Origin: Terfezia claveryi
Taxonomy: Eukaryota > Ascomycota > Pezizomycetes > Pezizales > Pezizaceae
Direction: 5' to 3'
Length of the DNA stretch: 18,035 nt
Assembly: GCA_015179025.1 (NCBI GenBank)
Contig: WHUX01000591.1
Coordinates: 1-18,035, forward strand
The notes below the pieces were generated by a model that was not told the origin of the DNA, ran no database searches, and saw nothing but the letters and a program-made list of their open reading frames with translations. Shown piece by piece: positions 1-9,441 of the stretch. Position 1 is the first letter of the stretch. Each line of letters opens with the position of its first letter. The position numbers were made by a program, and so were the translations under genes.

Positions 1-106
1 CACTTGTATGCTACATTCGTTATCATACAATTTCTTCCTCTCCTCCCCCGTGGCTCTATTATTACTACATCCCTTCCTACCTAGTTAATTTTATACGTAA
101 TTCAGG

Positions 107-172
107 ATGGTCAAAATTGTTTATCTGCTTTCGCTACTTGCATTGGCCCCTGCTGGCTTTGCTGCCCCCAAT
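107..172 (+). other. Signal peptide coding segment
   Basis: The first 22 codons encode a short polar start with one lysine, a run of leucines and alanines, and an alanine-rich region with small residues before PNGQ. This is the classic layout of an ER signal peptide, with likely cleavage after the Ala-Ala near residues 18-21. It lies in a different frame from the repeat body, so a frame change or an unrecognised intron must lie between about 177 and 193. Confidence 0.65.
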
Positions 173-2301
173 GGTCAGGATAGAGTTCTATGATTGCACG
201 CTCTTTCGAAGGCGTTGAGAAAGCTGTTCTCGTTTCCAGGTATATCAATGGAGAGATGTCGGAATTAGAAGAGAGGACTTTCTGCAGGCGCTATGAGGAT
301 GATTGTGAAGATAGGAACACCAAGAAGATGACGACGGAGGAGCCAGTGACCGCCACAGATTATGATGAGGAAAACACCCCAATTCCCACTCCTGAGACGA
401 CCACGGATTATGAGACTCCAATGAGCCAACTCCAACTCCAAACACTCCGAACCGAGGAGCCAACCCCAACTCCGACTGACGAGACCACTACGGACTGTGA
501 GACTACCGAGGAGCCAACTCCTCTTCCTACTGACACCACTACAGTCGGTGACGTGACTGATACTCCAACTGTCACCCCAAATGAGACTACCACCGAGTGC
601 GAGGAGATCGAGGAGCCCACTCCTACTCCTACCGATGCCACCACAATCGGTGATGTGACTCTCACCCAACAGAGACTGCAACAGAGACTCCAACAGAGAC
701 TCCAACAGAGACTGAGACCACCACTGTATGCGAGGAGACTGAGGAGGCCACTCCAGCCCCAACTTACTCCACCACTGTCGCCCTGAGCCAGAGACCACTC
801 CCTTACGAGACTCTGACTACTACTGTTTCCAGTCCCGAGACCACCCGTGCTCCACTGACGTTGATGTCTCAACCACTATTGCTCCGAGCCAGAGACTACT
901 CCCCACGAGACTCCCACTACCACTGTCGTCCCAGTCCCAGAGACCACCCCGTGCTCCACTGACATTGATGTCTCGACCACCGTTGCTCCCGAGCCAGAGA
1001 CCACTCCCTACGAGACTGTGACTACCACTGTTGTCCCAGTCCCAGAGACAACCCCGTGCTCCACTGACGTTGATGTCTCGACCACCGTTGCTCCCGAGCC
1101 AGAGACCACTCCCTACGAGACTCTGACTACCACTGTCATCCCAGTCCCAGAGACCACCCCGTGCTCCACTGACATTTATGTATCGACCACTGTTGCTCCA
1201 GAGCCAGAGACCACTCCCTACGAGACTGTGACTACCACTGTTGTCCCAGTCCCGGAGACCACCCCGTGCTCCACTGACGTTTATGTCTCGACCACTGTTG
1301 CTCCCGAGCCAGAGACCACTCCCTACGAGACTGTGACTACCACTGTTGTCCCAGTCCCAGAGACTACCCCGTGCTCCACTGATGTTGATGTCTCGACTAC
1401 TGTTGCTCCAGAGCCAGAGACCACTCCCTACGAGGTTGATGTGACTGTCACCGTTGCCCCAATCCCAGAGACTACCCCCTCTTCCACTGACGTCGATATC
1501 TCTACCACCGTTGTCCCAGAGCCAGAGACTACCACCCCTTGCTCCACTGACGTTCCTCCACCCTACGCCCCACAGTCAGAAACTTCCACCGTTATTTCTC
1601 CTGAGCCAGAGACAACGTACGCCCCAGAGCCAGAAACCTCCACCGTTATTGCTCCTGAGCCAGAGACAACGTACGTCCCAGAGCCAGAAATCTCCACCGT
1701 TATTGCTCCTGAGCCAGAGACAACGTACGCCCCAGAGCCAGAAATCTCCACCGTTATTGCTCCTGAGCCAGAGACAACGTACGTCCCAGAGCCAGAAATC
1801 TCCACCGTTATTGATCCTGAGCCAGAGACAACGTACGCCCCAGAGCCAGAAACCTCCACCGTTATTGCTCCTGAGCCAGAGACAACGTACGCCCCAGAGC
1901 CAGAAACCTCCACCGTATTGCTCCTGAGCCAGAGACAACCACCCCATGCGATACCGCGACTGTTCCCCCCACTACTCTCATCACTGTGACTCGTCCTGTC
2001 TGTACTGATGGCCCCGATATTTGCAACCCTGGCCCAACCTACACTCCTCCAGCTCCCTATCCATCTGGTAGCAGCACCACCCCTGCCCCTGTTGATGTCT
2101 AGTACGTAAAATCAACCGCATTATGGAATCTAACAGTTCAAATGCTAACAATTCAATAGCCCAACCCCAACTGCTAACAACACCGTTTCTTCCTACCCAT
2201 CAGGTACCCCACCACCCACCGCTGAGGGTGCCGCCGCTTCCATCAAGCCCAGCATCTTCGCCCTCTTCGCTGTTGCCGCTGGTCTCCTTGCCTTTGTCTA
2301 G
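107..2301 (+). CDS. GPI-anchored Pro/Thr/Glu-rich repeat cell-wall protein, reading frame interrupted
   Basis: Probable secreted surface or cell-wall protein tethered by a GPI anchor. The start at 107 gives a signal peptide: MVKIV, a hydrophobic core (YLLSLLALAPAGFA), then an AAPNGQ cleavage region. The body is Thr/Pro/Glu-rich, with six 35-residue units (about 812-1435) followed by seven 18-residue units (1564-1940). After the intron at 2102-2159 the frame ends with a small-residue stretch (EGAAAS) and a hydrophobic tail (IFALFAVAAGLLAFV, then a stop), a textbook GPI-attachment signal. One continuous frame does not exist. Frame changes are needed near 183-190, 661-668, 781, 803 (one extra T), 827-846, 884 and 1916. 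Most are single missing bases relative to neighbouring repeat units, often in C runs. An alternative for the first break is an intron (donor 185 or 240, acceptor 239 or 287), but none restores phase cleanly. It may be a pseudogene or a real gene with sequencing indels. The repeats resemble heavily O-glycosylated fungal wall stalks. No enzyme domain is visible. Confidence 0.75.
812..1435 (+). repeat. Six tandem 105-bp coding repeats (35 residues)
   Basis: The unit reads approximately TTTVVPVPETTPCSTD, then (V)DVSTTVAPEPETTPYETV. Copies begin near 812, 912, 1018, 1123, 1228 and 1333. Each carries one Cys in TTPCSTD. The last four copies are the best conserved and in one frame. The first two carry the small indels that break the gene. 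The final unit merges into a variant (VTVTVAPIPETTPSSTDVD) before the second repeat family starts. Confidence 0.85.
1564..1940 (+). repeat. Seven tandem 54-bp coding repeats (18 residues)
   Basis: The unit is Y(A/V)PEPE(T/I)STVIAPEPETT. Copies start at 1564, 1618, 1672, 1726, 1780, 1834 and 1888, exactly 54 bp apart. Nearly every copy is identical, and changes are mainly A/V and T/I, so the array looks recently homogenised by unequal exchange or slippage. The last copy lacks one T in GTTATT (about 1916), which shifts the frame. Confidence 0.9.
2102..2159 (+). other. Spliceosomal intron in the wall-protein gene
   Basis: This is a 58-bp intron. It has a GTACGT donor at 2102, a TGCTAAC branch site at 2143-2149 and an ATAG acceptor ending at 2159. 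Unspliced, the frame meets TAG at 2100-2102. Spliced, the codon becomes TAC and the frame runs on through YPTPTANNTVSSYPSG to the GPI signal. Canonical sites and the gain of a sensible C-terminus support it strongly. Confidence 0.85.
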
Positions 2302-3171
2302 GTTTGAGTATGGTCAGATTCGAGTAGGAGATGAGTCAAGCGAATGGTTTAAAAGGGAGTGTGATGGCATGGTGGGATCGCCAGCATTTCGCGCACGTAT
2401 GGATCTAACTTGGGTGGTATAATTCTCATTGCCTCTTTATTTTTGGCACGCGCTCGCGTCTCATTATGTCTACTGTTAGTTTTTGGTAAAAAATTAGTAA
2501 GTGCGGTCCTTGTCTTTACGGTTGGATTAGATGTTCTTGGATTTTTTCATTTTTGCAGTGGACTTGGTCTGGCTCAAACTGGATCTTGCATTTGTTTTAG
2601 CTCTTTGGTTTTTAGTTTTTAATGTCTTGCTTGTGTCCTACCCATCGTTCTTAACGTTTATCTCATATTCTGGATCTTGCAAGAGGAACTTGGATAATGG
2701 GTAATTGGGAGGAAAGGGCTTATGAGTCCATAATTCATGCAGGAGGTTAGTAATAGGTTAGGCATTGGGGAGCTGGAGGGGATGGTTGGGTTGGAAAAGA
2801 TGCAACTGAACCTTCGGTTCTCTTTTTTTTTCATTTCTAGACCAAGGGGAACCTACAAAGATCTACCTTAGCAGAGTATGATCTTTGCCCGTGTGAGCTT
2901 CGTTACAAACTGGATCTCTGCTTCTTGTTACTCAAATTGAAAGTAAACGCTTCTGGTCTCAATAGGAATTTTGGATAGGGGGAAGCTCAACCAGACTAGG
3001 GGAAGCTGGTTATCTCGATTTAATAAATTAATGCTGGAGTAAGGAAAAAACCGCTTCTGACTTCCTCGATACTAAGAAAAACAACTTTTGACTTGTATCA
3101 AATTAGGAATACCGGCAATCTGTCATATAAGTGGGAAGAAAAAGGCCTCTACTCCATCCCAAGCCCTCTAG
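2302..3171. other. 3' flank of the wall-protein gene, no gene seen
   Basis: A T-rich stretch with short open frames that have no recognisable protein character. It probably includes the 3' UTR of the upstream gene in its first few hundred bases. No transposon end, RNA gene or conserved motif was recognised. Confidence 0.4.
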
Positions 3172-3625
3172 CTACACCGGCTGGTCCAGGTCGCCCCATG
3201 TGGTAGACTCATGACCATAAAGTACATCAGGTAGGTCCACAATTAAATTTGGAGTTACGGACCCTTTTATTTCTATCAACTGCGAAAGAAGAAAGGAAAG
3301 CGAAAAAATGGAGTTAAAAAGTGGGGGTGGGTTAGGAAAGGGTGAATTATTATTGGCTGGCGCTTGAGAGACATGCTGAGAGGTCGGGTTATATATGGCT
3401 GGTGCTGCTGTGGCTGGGTGAATGGGGAGTTCGTCACGGTGCATAGCTGCTTGTTGAGGGTTGGGCTTCAACAACTCCACTCTGTGTTATGGCTATATTT
3501 ACAAGGTCTGTGAATGCTTTTTCTCCAGCTGCACGTAATTTCTTTGAGGAATACAGTACAACCCGTTCTATATTCGCTTTCGGCTTTCTTATCAAAAATA
3601 GAGAGATATTGGTAGAATTATTCAA
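3172..3625 (-). pseudogene. Unrecognised degenerate coding fragment
   Basis: Two minus-strand open frames overlap in different phases: 3625-3434 (63 residues, containing SSKKLRAAGEKAFTD) and 3480-3172 (102 residues, Pro/Asn-rich). The first has a helical, charged look that recalls the linker between DNA-binding and catalytic parts of pogo-type transposases (a KAAEKAFAD-like string), but the match is too short to name. A single frameshift could join them. It may be a decayed transposase piece or chance. Confidence 0.2.
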
Positions 3626-4404
3626 CAGCCAGATATAGTAAACTGGAACATTAGGAAAAGAACGGAAGGCATAATGGGGTGCACTAAATGGATACCTGAT
3701 CAGGTACAGAGAGGGTTCTTTTAAAAATGCACAGCATGATACAACAGGCAGAGGGAGTTAACAACCGTGAGGTAGTGCTGGAACTGATATATATAGATAT
3801 TATTGTCAATATTTATATATTTTACTTCATATGGGATATACAAAACCTTCTAAGTATGAATGATATACTTGACTTAGTTGGAAGCAGGTGACGTAAGAAA
3901 TCCCATCCCCTATCTACCTTTATCTCAGATTTTACCAAACATTCTCTCCCTGATTGTTCTAATTACTAATAATGGTCTGCTCTAGTACAGTAAAAGACAT
4001 TCTCAATTTCAGCACCACATGCTATAGACTACAACTCTCAGGTAAGTAAGGTTTTCTTTACTAGGAATGTCAGCAATAGATTTATAACAGGTTACTCTTG
4101 CTAGTGAAGCAAAGGCATTAATTCTAGCATCCTTCGTTGTTCCATAAGGACATGATGATTACCATGATCACCTTCTAATGAAAGCTAGGGGGAAGTTTTT
4201 TACATGTTCTCCCTCATCTGCTGGTGCTATCTTAGAGTAGTCTTAGAGCCCACTCCCAATGACGCACTGTGAGTACAATTATATAAGTCTGGGTATGCAT
4301 CTGTCGCTTTTGAGTCTGACTATGCAACTACTTAGATGGGAGATGCAAGGCCTAAATAGTCGAGAGGTAATACATGAAAGTCCATCTGTGCTAATTATCA
4401 TTGT
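3626..4404. other. No gene seen
   Basis: AT-rich sequence with many stops in all frames. A few splice-like strings (for example GGTAAGTAAGG near 4040) occur, but no coding exon could be built around them. Confidence 0.35.
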
Positions 4405-4975
4405 ACAGTAGCAAGCTGGATATTGCTAAAATAGAGGAAAATATTGCAAAGCTAGAGGGGATCGCAGATCCAATTCCCAATCAACTCCTTTGGCTAGACT
4501 TTGACAAAAAAAGCATTAGATAGCCTGAAGGAAGCATTGACAAAGTAGTGGACTATTTTCAATTTTGATGGAGACTACTAATTGATGGCGGGATAGATGG
4601 GAAAGTATTATAGCAAAAAGCATTCGCTGGGTACAATCGGACTTTATGAGCTTGATTGGCCTACTGAAATTAAAGCATCTATCTTAAATGCATTAAGTAG
4701 AGGATGTAGTAGCCAAGCAGCCGTACATGATTGACCCAGATCGTCAGTACGCTTTACTTTATCAACACGGCAAACTGGCTGGTGGAACGTTCAAGTATCC
4801 TGAGTTGGGCATGTACCTTTCCCACCAAAGGGAAGTCAACTACTATTTCAAGAATGTAAGCATTATTCATTTCCTCTATCACTGCCATATAATAACTCTA
4901 TAACTGCCGATTGGGTGCAGATACGGACAACGCACTGTAGCAATCATGACTACTGAAGGCTCAGCAATATATGTA
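4405..4975 (+). pseudogene. Unrecognised degenerate multi-exon coding region
   Basis: Three open stretches read like protein. Near 4410-4510 is a piece with KLDIAKIEENIAKLEG followed by ADPIPNQLLWLDFDKK, ended by a stop. Near 4705-4857 is DVVAKQPYMIDPDRQYALLY, then QHGKLAGG and PELGMYLSHQREVNYYFKN. After a credible intron (GTAAGC donor at about 4857, GTGCAG acceptor at about 4920) comes YGQRTVAIMTTEGSAIY, followed by another GTAAGT donor at 4973. The last two pieces are out of phase with each other, and stops separate the first two. No family was recognised. It is most likely a decayed gene or transposon exon set. Confidence 0.3.
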
Positions 4976-5640
4976 AGTTCTTCTGCTTTATTTCTTTCTC
5001 GTATTGCCCATGTTTATAATATGTCGATAGTTACACCAAGTATTTCGGGTAAACACCAGGCCTGTTTCTTTAACATTGGGTTTGCATGCTAGTTATGACT
5101 AGAACTCGCAAGGTACAGAGAACCAGGTATCTCTATGTTCGTCAACTCTGGGACATGGGGTCGGAAGATCCCACAATTCATCGCAACTGGAGAACTTATG
5201 TCCTAGCAGAACGGCACGGACAGGAGGATGAAGATTATAGGCCTTGAGGCCAACGTCCAGACACAGAATAGTATGCTGTAACAGTTGGCATTAAGCGGAA
5301 TCATGCAGAATGCTTGTCTGGAAGGCAATTCATACAGAAATCCTACCTATTTTCACTAACCCAAATGCTCTACATGGGACTCGAAAGACAGAAACGGCCA
5401 ACGAAATGATTCCCTACCAAACTTGAGGATAGCAGTACTAACCTCCGCAGAGTGAGTACCGGTACATGGTTACGGTACCTCTTTGTATAGTGTCTCCTTA
5501 CATTTTTACCTACGCATTGTATGCATCAATATATATCAAGTTGTATAGAGGTGCGGAACAAAAGTCATTTCCCTACTCTTCTTTGGGAAAATCGTGCATA
5601 TGCACGTCACTTCGGATTCAAGTTGGCGATCTACGACTAC
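4976..5640. other. No confident gene
   Basis: Possible continuation of the decayed exons to the left (the string after 5030 reads VTPSISG), but stops are frequent and no further exon could be supported. The short plus-strand open frame from 5466 has no recognisable features. Confidence 0.3.
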
Positions 5641-6090
5641 CTATCTACTGTGTAACAAATGCCCTCGCTGCTCGCCCACCTCACACACCCGTCCCACCTC
5701 ACCCCCTCCCCACTCACACCGGGTCTTGATAGCGGCATGAAGCACACCTTGTATGTCCGTGGCCCTGGTTTCCTCCCACGCTTCTGAAGGGGGCCTTCTT
5801 TTTCGGCCTTTGGGACTAGCTGAGATCATTATATCGATCGGATTAACACTGACAATTTGGTCAGTCTCCGGCATATGCCTCCATTCATCAGTGTTAAGAT
5901 CCTCCAGATCGACAACTTCCTGAATACTAACAAGAGACCTAAGATGTGCAGTATACTTCCGACAGTAGCGCATTGAAACAGCGACCATGCATTCTTGTGG
6001 ATCTTGTTAGTCTCCTGAATGCGGAGCTGCCGCTCACGGTGGATTGCAATCCAGTAACTCTTTATCTCTTTTCACAGGAGGATGTCCTTC
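5641..6090 (-). pseudogene. Unrecognised, frameshifted coding region
   Basis: The main open frame is 5988-5641 (115 residues). It contains YTAHLRSLVSIQEVVDLEDL, then NTDEWRHMPETDQIVSVNPI and a basic KGRKRRPP motif. Just upstream in another phase is YWIAIHRERQLRIQETN, then KIHKNAWSLF, which has the same protein-like quality, so one frameshift or intron near 5990 probably separates two parts of one gene. The family was not recognised. It directly follows the transposase tail on the same strand and may belong to the same or a second mobile element. Confidence 0.35.
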
Positions 6091-6230
6091 AGAATATTCA
6101 TTTCCACCCTCAGGTCTGATGACCTCTTGGATATGGTAAGGAATGCGTTCAATCCGATGCTGAATCCTCCATTGCTCAAGGTCATGCCATGCATTCTTCC
6201 ATGCTTGCTCAGCTGCCGTGCGGGAAGCGA
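6034..6230 (-). pseudogene. C-terminal remnant of a DDE (Tc1/mariner or pogo-like) transposase
   Basis: In one minus-strand frame, ending at a TGA at 6036-6034, the translation contains RTAAEQAWKNAWHDLEQWRI, then QHRIERIPYHIQEVI and PEGGNEYSEGH. This pattern (two tryptophans, IERIP.HI, and GGNEY.EG close to the end) is the familiar C-terminal tail of fungal DDE-superfamily transposases. A TAG stops the frame just upstream, and the catalytic core was not found in the neighbouring sequence, so only the last 60 or so residues survive. The assignment to superfamily is from memory of the tail motif. The exact family is uncertain. Confidence 0.6.
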
Positions 6231-6281
6231 GTGGTCCCTATTTCGGTTATTAGCAACATGTTTGCCTACGGACTACTACCT

Positions 6282-6362
6282 AGAATTGGGGTATTCGGGG
6301 GATTGGGGTGTTCGAGGGATTGGAATGTTCAGGGGATTAAGGTGTTCGGAGGATTGGAATTT
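6282..6362 (+). repeat. Degenerate G-rich minisatellite, about 20-bp unit
   Basis: Four to five imperfect copies of a GGGATTGGGGTGTTCGA-like unit. Successive copies read gaattggggtattcg, ggattggggtgttcg, ggattggaatgttca, ggattaaggtgttcg and ggattggaattt. Similar gttgg/gaga strings thin out to about 6540. The plus strand is G-rich and the array is not coding. Confidence 0.65.
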
Positions 6363-6631
6363 AAGAGGGCGGAGAAGGGCAATATACTTGATGAATTAAG
6401 ATGGTAGGGAAGAGTTAGTCGAAGGGTTGAGGGTTGGAGAAGGGCTGATATATAATGAATTCCATAGTTGGAGAATAGGATATCTGGCCAATTGAGATAT
6501 TCGGCGATATCTAGTAAATTGAGAAGTTGGACAGTGAGAATGTAAGACAACTGATGGGTTGAGCCGGTGGAAGGCCATTTGCACTGAGAGTAAATATGCG
6601 TGAATGCCCATTCATGCATAGCCCTGCATAT

Positions 6632-6865
6632 TCAACTCCCAGATAGGAAAGGGGAAAGCACTTTTGTTCCGCGCCTCCGTAAATAGCGCACTATCTCCTT
6701 ATATACCTCCTCCTTCGTCTCATCCAGGCTCAGCTCACCCTCCTGTTTATTGTTGTTCAACATTGTTTTAACCGGTATCTCTCGGAGTGATCTGAATCTG
6801 AACCCTAGTTTGTCTTCCGCTTGTGCCGGGGACATGTTGCTATACGATGTATGTAGGTAAACCAT
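6632..6865 (-). CDS. Small hypothetical protein
   Basis: A 77-residue open frame starting ATG at 6865, with an internal Met (MSPAQAEDKLG) at about residue 11. The C-terminal half is charged and helical (ELSLDETKEEVYKEIVRYLR), which looks more like real coding sequence than the surrounding frames. No family was recognised, no neighbouring exon is evident, and no promoter can be assigned. It may be a transposon-derived scrap. Confidence 0.3.
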   Translation of the reverse strand: MVYLHTSYSNMSPAQAEDKLGFRFRSLREIPVKTMLNNNKQEGELSLDETKEEVYKEIVRYLRRRGTKVLSPFLSGS

Positions 6866-7456
6866 TTCGACTTTCGCTTCTTGTTACTATTTTCGTCCCC
6901 CATCGTAACAGGCCCTGCTAACCAATCAGTATTAATTTACAAAAACCAAACGTGAACTCACCGATAATTCCTTAAACCTGGTTAGTAACAGAGTGGAGCG
7001 TGAGCCGAACGCAGAGGGTTAAGGTACCCAAGCGAAGCGAAACGTATAGCCAGACACGTGACTCATGTACTGGCATGACAGACCGGGGTAGGCTGCAGCC
7101 AAGAGGCTTCCATTATATGGCGGGCTAAACCCCATAAGGGAATTTCCGGCATCTTGTTCGTGCCCCATCCGACGTCTTGATCCCACCTAGGCACATCTAT
7201 CAACGATCTCGCTCTTCCGCCCCTCTCGTGAGAGTGACATACTGAACCGATACCTACCTTGCATTGCCTGCTCTCGTACCCCTTGGTCGCCTTGTCTCTC
7301 GCCCGTCTCGTTACAATTTTGACCCAACCTGTATACGTTCCAGGTAGCCTATCCACCCTTGCTTCGTTATCACAGGCACTCTGTCAATATACGTCAATTT
7401 GCTGCAAAGATACCCCCAACCTCCGGATCCGCCAAACCCCCTGAACCAGCTATAGG
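6866..7456. other. GC-richer stretch without a confident gene
   Basis: From about 6990 the base composition rises above that of the flanks. A minus-strand open frame at 7356-7063 (97 residues, Arg-rich) starts about 100 bp inside the possible LTR at 7457-7680. If that LTR is read on the minus strand, this would be the first internal region of an element, but the protein has no gag-like motif. Confidence 0.25.
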
Positions 7457-7680
7457 TGTCGGTTTCACCACTATGGTGACTCCCTCAGGGCCCTCAGGGT
7501 ACTGAAGGAGAATAGAGGAACATACACTCAGAATAAAACTCCACTCACAACCACCGGTGAGGAGATCTGAACAGTGTATATATCTATGGACGAAGCTCTA
7601 CTCTGAAGCTCTATCGATATATCTATGAAGAAGACGCTGCCATTATATAGAAAAAAACCACCTGGGCGCCAAGCCCGACA
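7457..7680 (-). mobile_element. Candidate solo or truncated LTR (224 bp)
   Basis: Bounded by TGTCGG at 7457 and CCGACA at 7680, a 6-bp terminal inverted repeat of the TG...CA type used by retrotransposon LTRs. On the minus strand a TATATAA-like box lies about 30 bp in (plus 7643-7650). A perfect palindrome, TCACCACTATGGTGA-like, sits near the left end, and an imperfect direct repeat (gaagctctac / gaagctctat) lies in the middle. No 5-bp target duplication is visible (ATAGG versus TATTC). Orientation is inferred from the TATA position only. A chance pair of ends is possible. Confidence 0.35.
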
Positions 7681-8634
7681 TATTCTCTTTTCGAGCAATT
7701 CACAATTCTAAGCGCGTCAGTACCCTAGCTACAAAATCCGGACTGAGCTCTTACAAATTAGTTCCCTGCAAATGCGGCCTCTTCCAGTACCACGGCAAGG
7801 GAATCCGAATATGCCTGCAAAATCCCATGCTTGGCCCTGGCACCAGACTGAGTGCCTCCACCGTTTCACAAGCTACCAGGAAGCTACAATAAGACAAGTA
7901 TTCATTTCATGCATCCTCCGCCACCAATTTTATATTACCGTCTTTCCAATGCAGGTGTACTACTCACAGCCAAATCTTCCGCTTTTGTGACGAGCTCCCC
8001 GAAGAATATGGGGTGGGGCATACAGTAAACTTCCCGTTCTAACGACACCCGATATACGCATATATGCGTCATGAACATACACGGAACCTAACTATATGCC
8101 ACTGTGACCAGTCTACCCTGAAGAGGACACCGACATCAACTTCCAAAAACTGAGTGTTTGCAGGGACTCAACAACCAGGACACCGGTTCTTACTTTATCT
8201 TGTTCAGCGGGTTCCCACGAACACGCCTATCAGCTTTTTATTGGTTGTCGAGTCAAGCTACAAATTCTCTCGACGGTGAAGGTCTTCGAACAGCTTCACC
8301 TGATATGGTCCCCCTATATAAAAAGGGTAATTTTAATCACCTATTCTCATAAGAATACCATTGTTTTGTTTGAAATGCTGTATAGTATATATGCTTATAT
8401 AAACAAATGTGCGCTAGCAGGTAGCGTATCGATAAGAAAACACGTGAGCGGGGTCATCACCGATATTTGACAAACTCAATATCAGTCTTTTAAATTAACG
8501 ATGCCCATAGTCACAACATGTCCACATCTGAATGTTCCGCAAGTCAGGCAATACTTTCACACTATCTGAGAATTTCAGCTTTAAAGAGCAGTTGGAGGCC
8601 CTGAAAAGGAACTTAGGAAATCTGAGGGGCCTGT
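7681..8634. other. No gene seen
   Basis: Short open frames only, none with recognisable protein motifs. A TATA-like CTATATAAAAAGGG occurs near 8311, but no coding region follows at a sensible distance. Confidence 0.35.
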
Positions 8635-9012
8635 GTGCTCGCGAGGGCAAGGCTTTTCAGGAAAACAAAATATCCCTGCACTAGCTTTACGAACCAGGAC
8701 CTACGTACCAAACACCTGGAATGCAGAACTACGCCTTGCTGGGAAAAGAAATATCAGACACCCGAAAAATTTGGTGTCACTGTTGTCCCTGTTTGCCTGG
8801 CGGCTCATGTTGGTAGTGGTGACGAGTTCCCACTCGTCATTGCTGAGAGTATTGCCATTTGCCAGCCCTCAGATGCTGAATTTCAATGCGTCCCAGGGGT
8901 TTCGCCCCTGAAATCTTATGGAGGAAATAAGATCTTGTTATCCCAAAATAGAGCAGCGGCAATTGGATTCCACGAGATGATGCCTGGGGCATGTGAAATA
9001 CGGAGTCGTTGA
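8635..9012 (+). CDS. Hypothetical protein, unrecognised (possibly degenerate)
   Basis: A 125-residue open frame. Its first third is Arg/Thr-rich and not convincing. From about residue 40 onward the sequence looks protein-like: EKFGVTVVPVCLAAHVGSGD, then EFPLVIAESIAICQPSDAEF and QCVPGVSPLKSYGGNKILL. Several cysteines (CLAA, ICQP, QCVP) are present. The start codon used by the open frame is not strongly supported, and an upstream exon in another frame is possible. No signal peptide, membrane segment or known domain was recognised. Confidence 0.25.
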   Translation: MLARARLFRKTKYPCTSFTNQDLRTKHLECRTTPCWEKKYQTPEKFGVTVVPVCLAAHVGSGDEFPLVIAESIAICQPSDAEFQCVPGVSPLKSYGGNKILLSQNRAAAIGFHEMMPGACEIRSR

Positions 9013-9341
9013 TATAGAAAATTATGCAAGTAGTGTATGTAGGTGGGAAGACTATGGCCTAATAGGCGTCGTGCCTGGTATGTTATTAATTTGGTGGCTA
9101 GAGCTTATTCTATTCTGAGCTAATTCATATTTCTTATAGAACGTCAAGGGAGTACAGTCCTAAAACAGGCCTGCGGTCACCACCCACCCTCCTATTCTAC
9201 AGTCCCAACCAGAGTTCCCCTGGACCCACAGTCTACTAACTTGGATAATATCTGGAAAAGAGTTTCAGGACCATCTTAGGATTAAGGGATTCAGGGGAGC
9301 AATGGGCATAGATACAGTATCTGTTAAAATGAATGCCCAGT
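9013..9341. other. No gene seen
   Basis: Non-coding by inspection. It leads into the minisatellite at 9342. No repeats or element ends were recognised. Confidence 0.35.
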
Positions 9342-9441
9342 CCCCGTTAAGCTGTCTTCCGTTAAGCTGTCTTCCCCGTTAAGCTGTCTTCCCCGTTAAG
9401 CTGTCTTCCCGTTAAGCTGTCTTCTCCGTTAAGCTGTCTTC
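9342..9441 (+). repeat. Minisatellite, six copies of a 15-18 bp unit
   Basis: Six copies share the invariant core CGTTAAGCTGTCTTC. The core itself is perfect in every copy. Copies differ only in the number and kind of spacer bases before the core (none, CC, C or TC), giving periods of 15 to 18 bp. The array is flanked by unrelated sequence. Confidence 0.95.

Noticed and set aside
245..872. Long minus-strand open frames (177 and 154 residues) opposite the start of the wall-protein gene
   Set aside because: They are mirror frames of a Thr/Pro repeat (Ser/Val/Gly-rich on the opposite strand). Signal peptide, intron and GPI tail all support the plus strand.
1454..1947. Alternative plus and minus frames through the 54-bp array
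   Set aside because: A repeat whose length is a multiple of three keeps all frames open if one unit lacks stops. The products are low-complexity shadows.
2123..2422. 99-residue plus-strand frame over the GPI tail
   Set aside because: It begins inside the intron and is out of phase with the spliced gene, which has a clear C-terminal signal there.
6329..6619. Minus-strand frames of 96 and 71 residues
   Set aside because: They run through the G-rich minisatellite and low-complexity flank and have no protein-like features.
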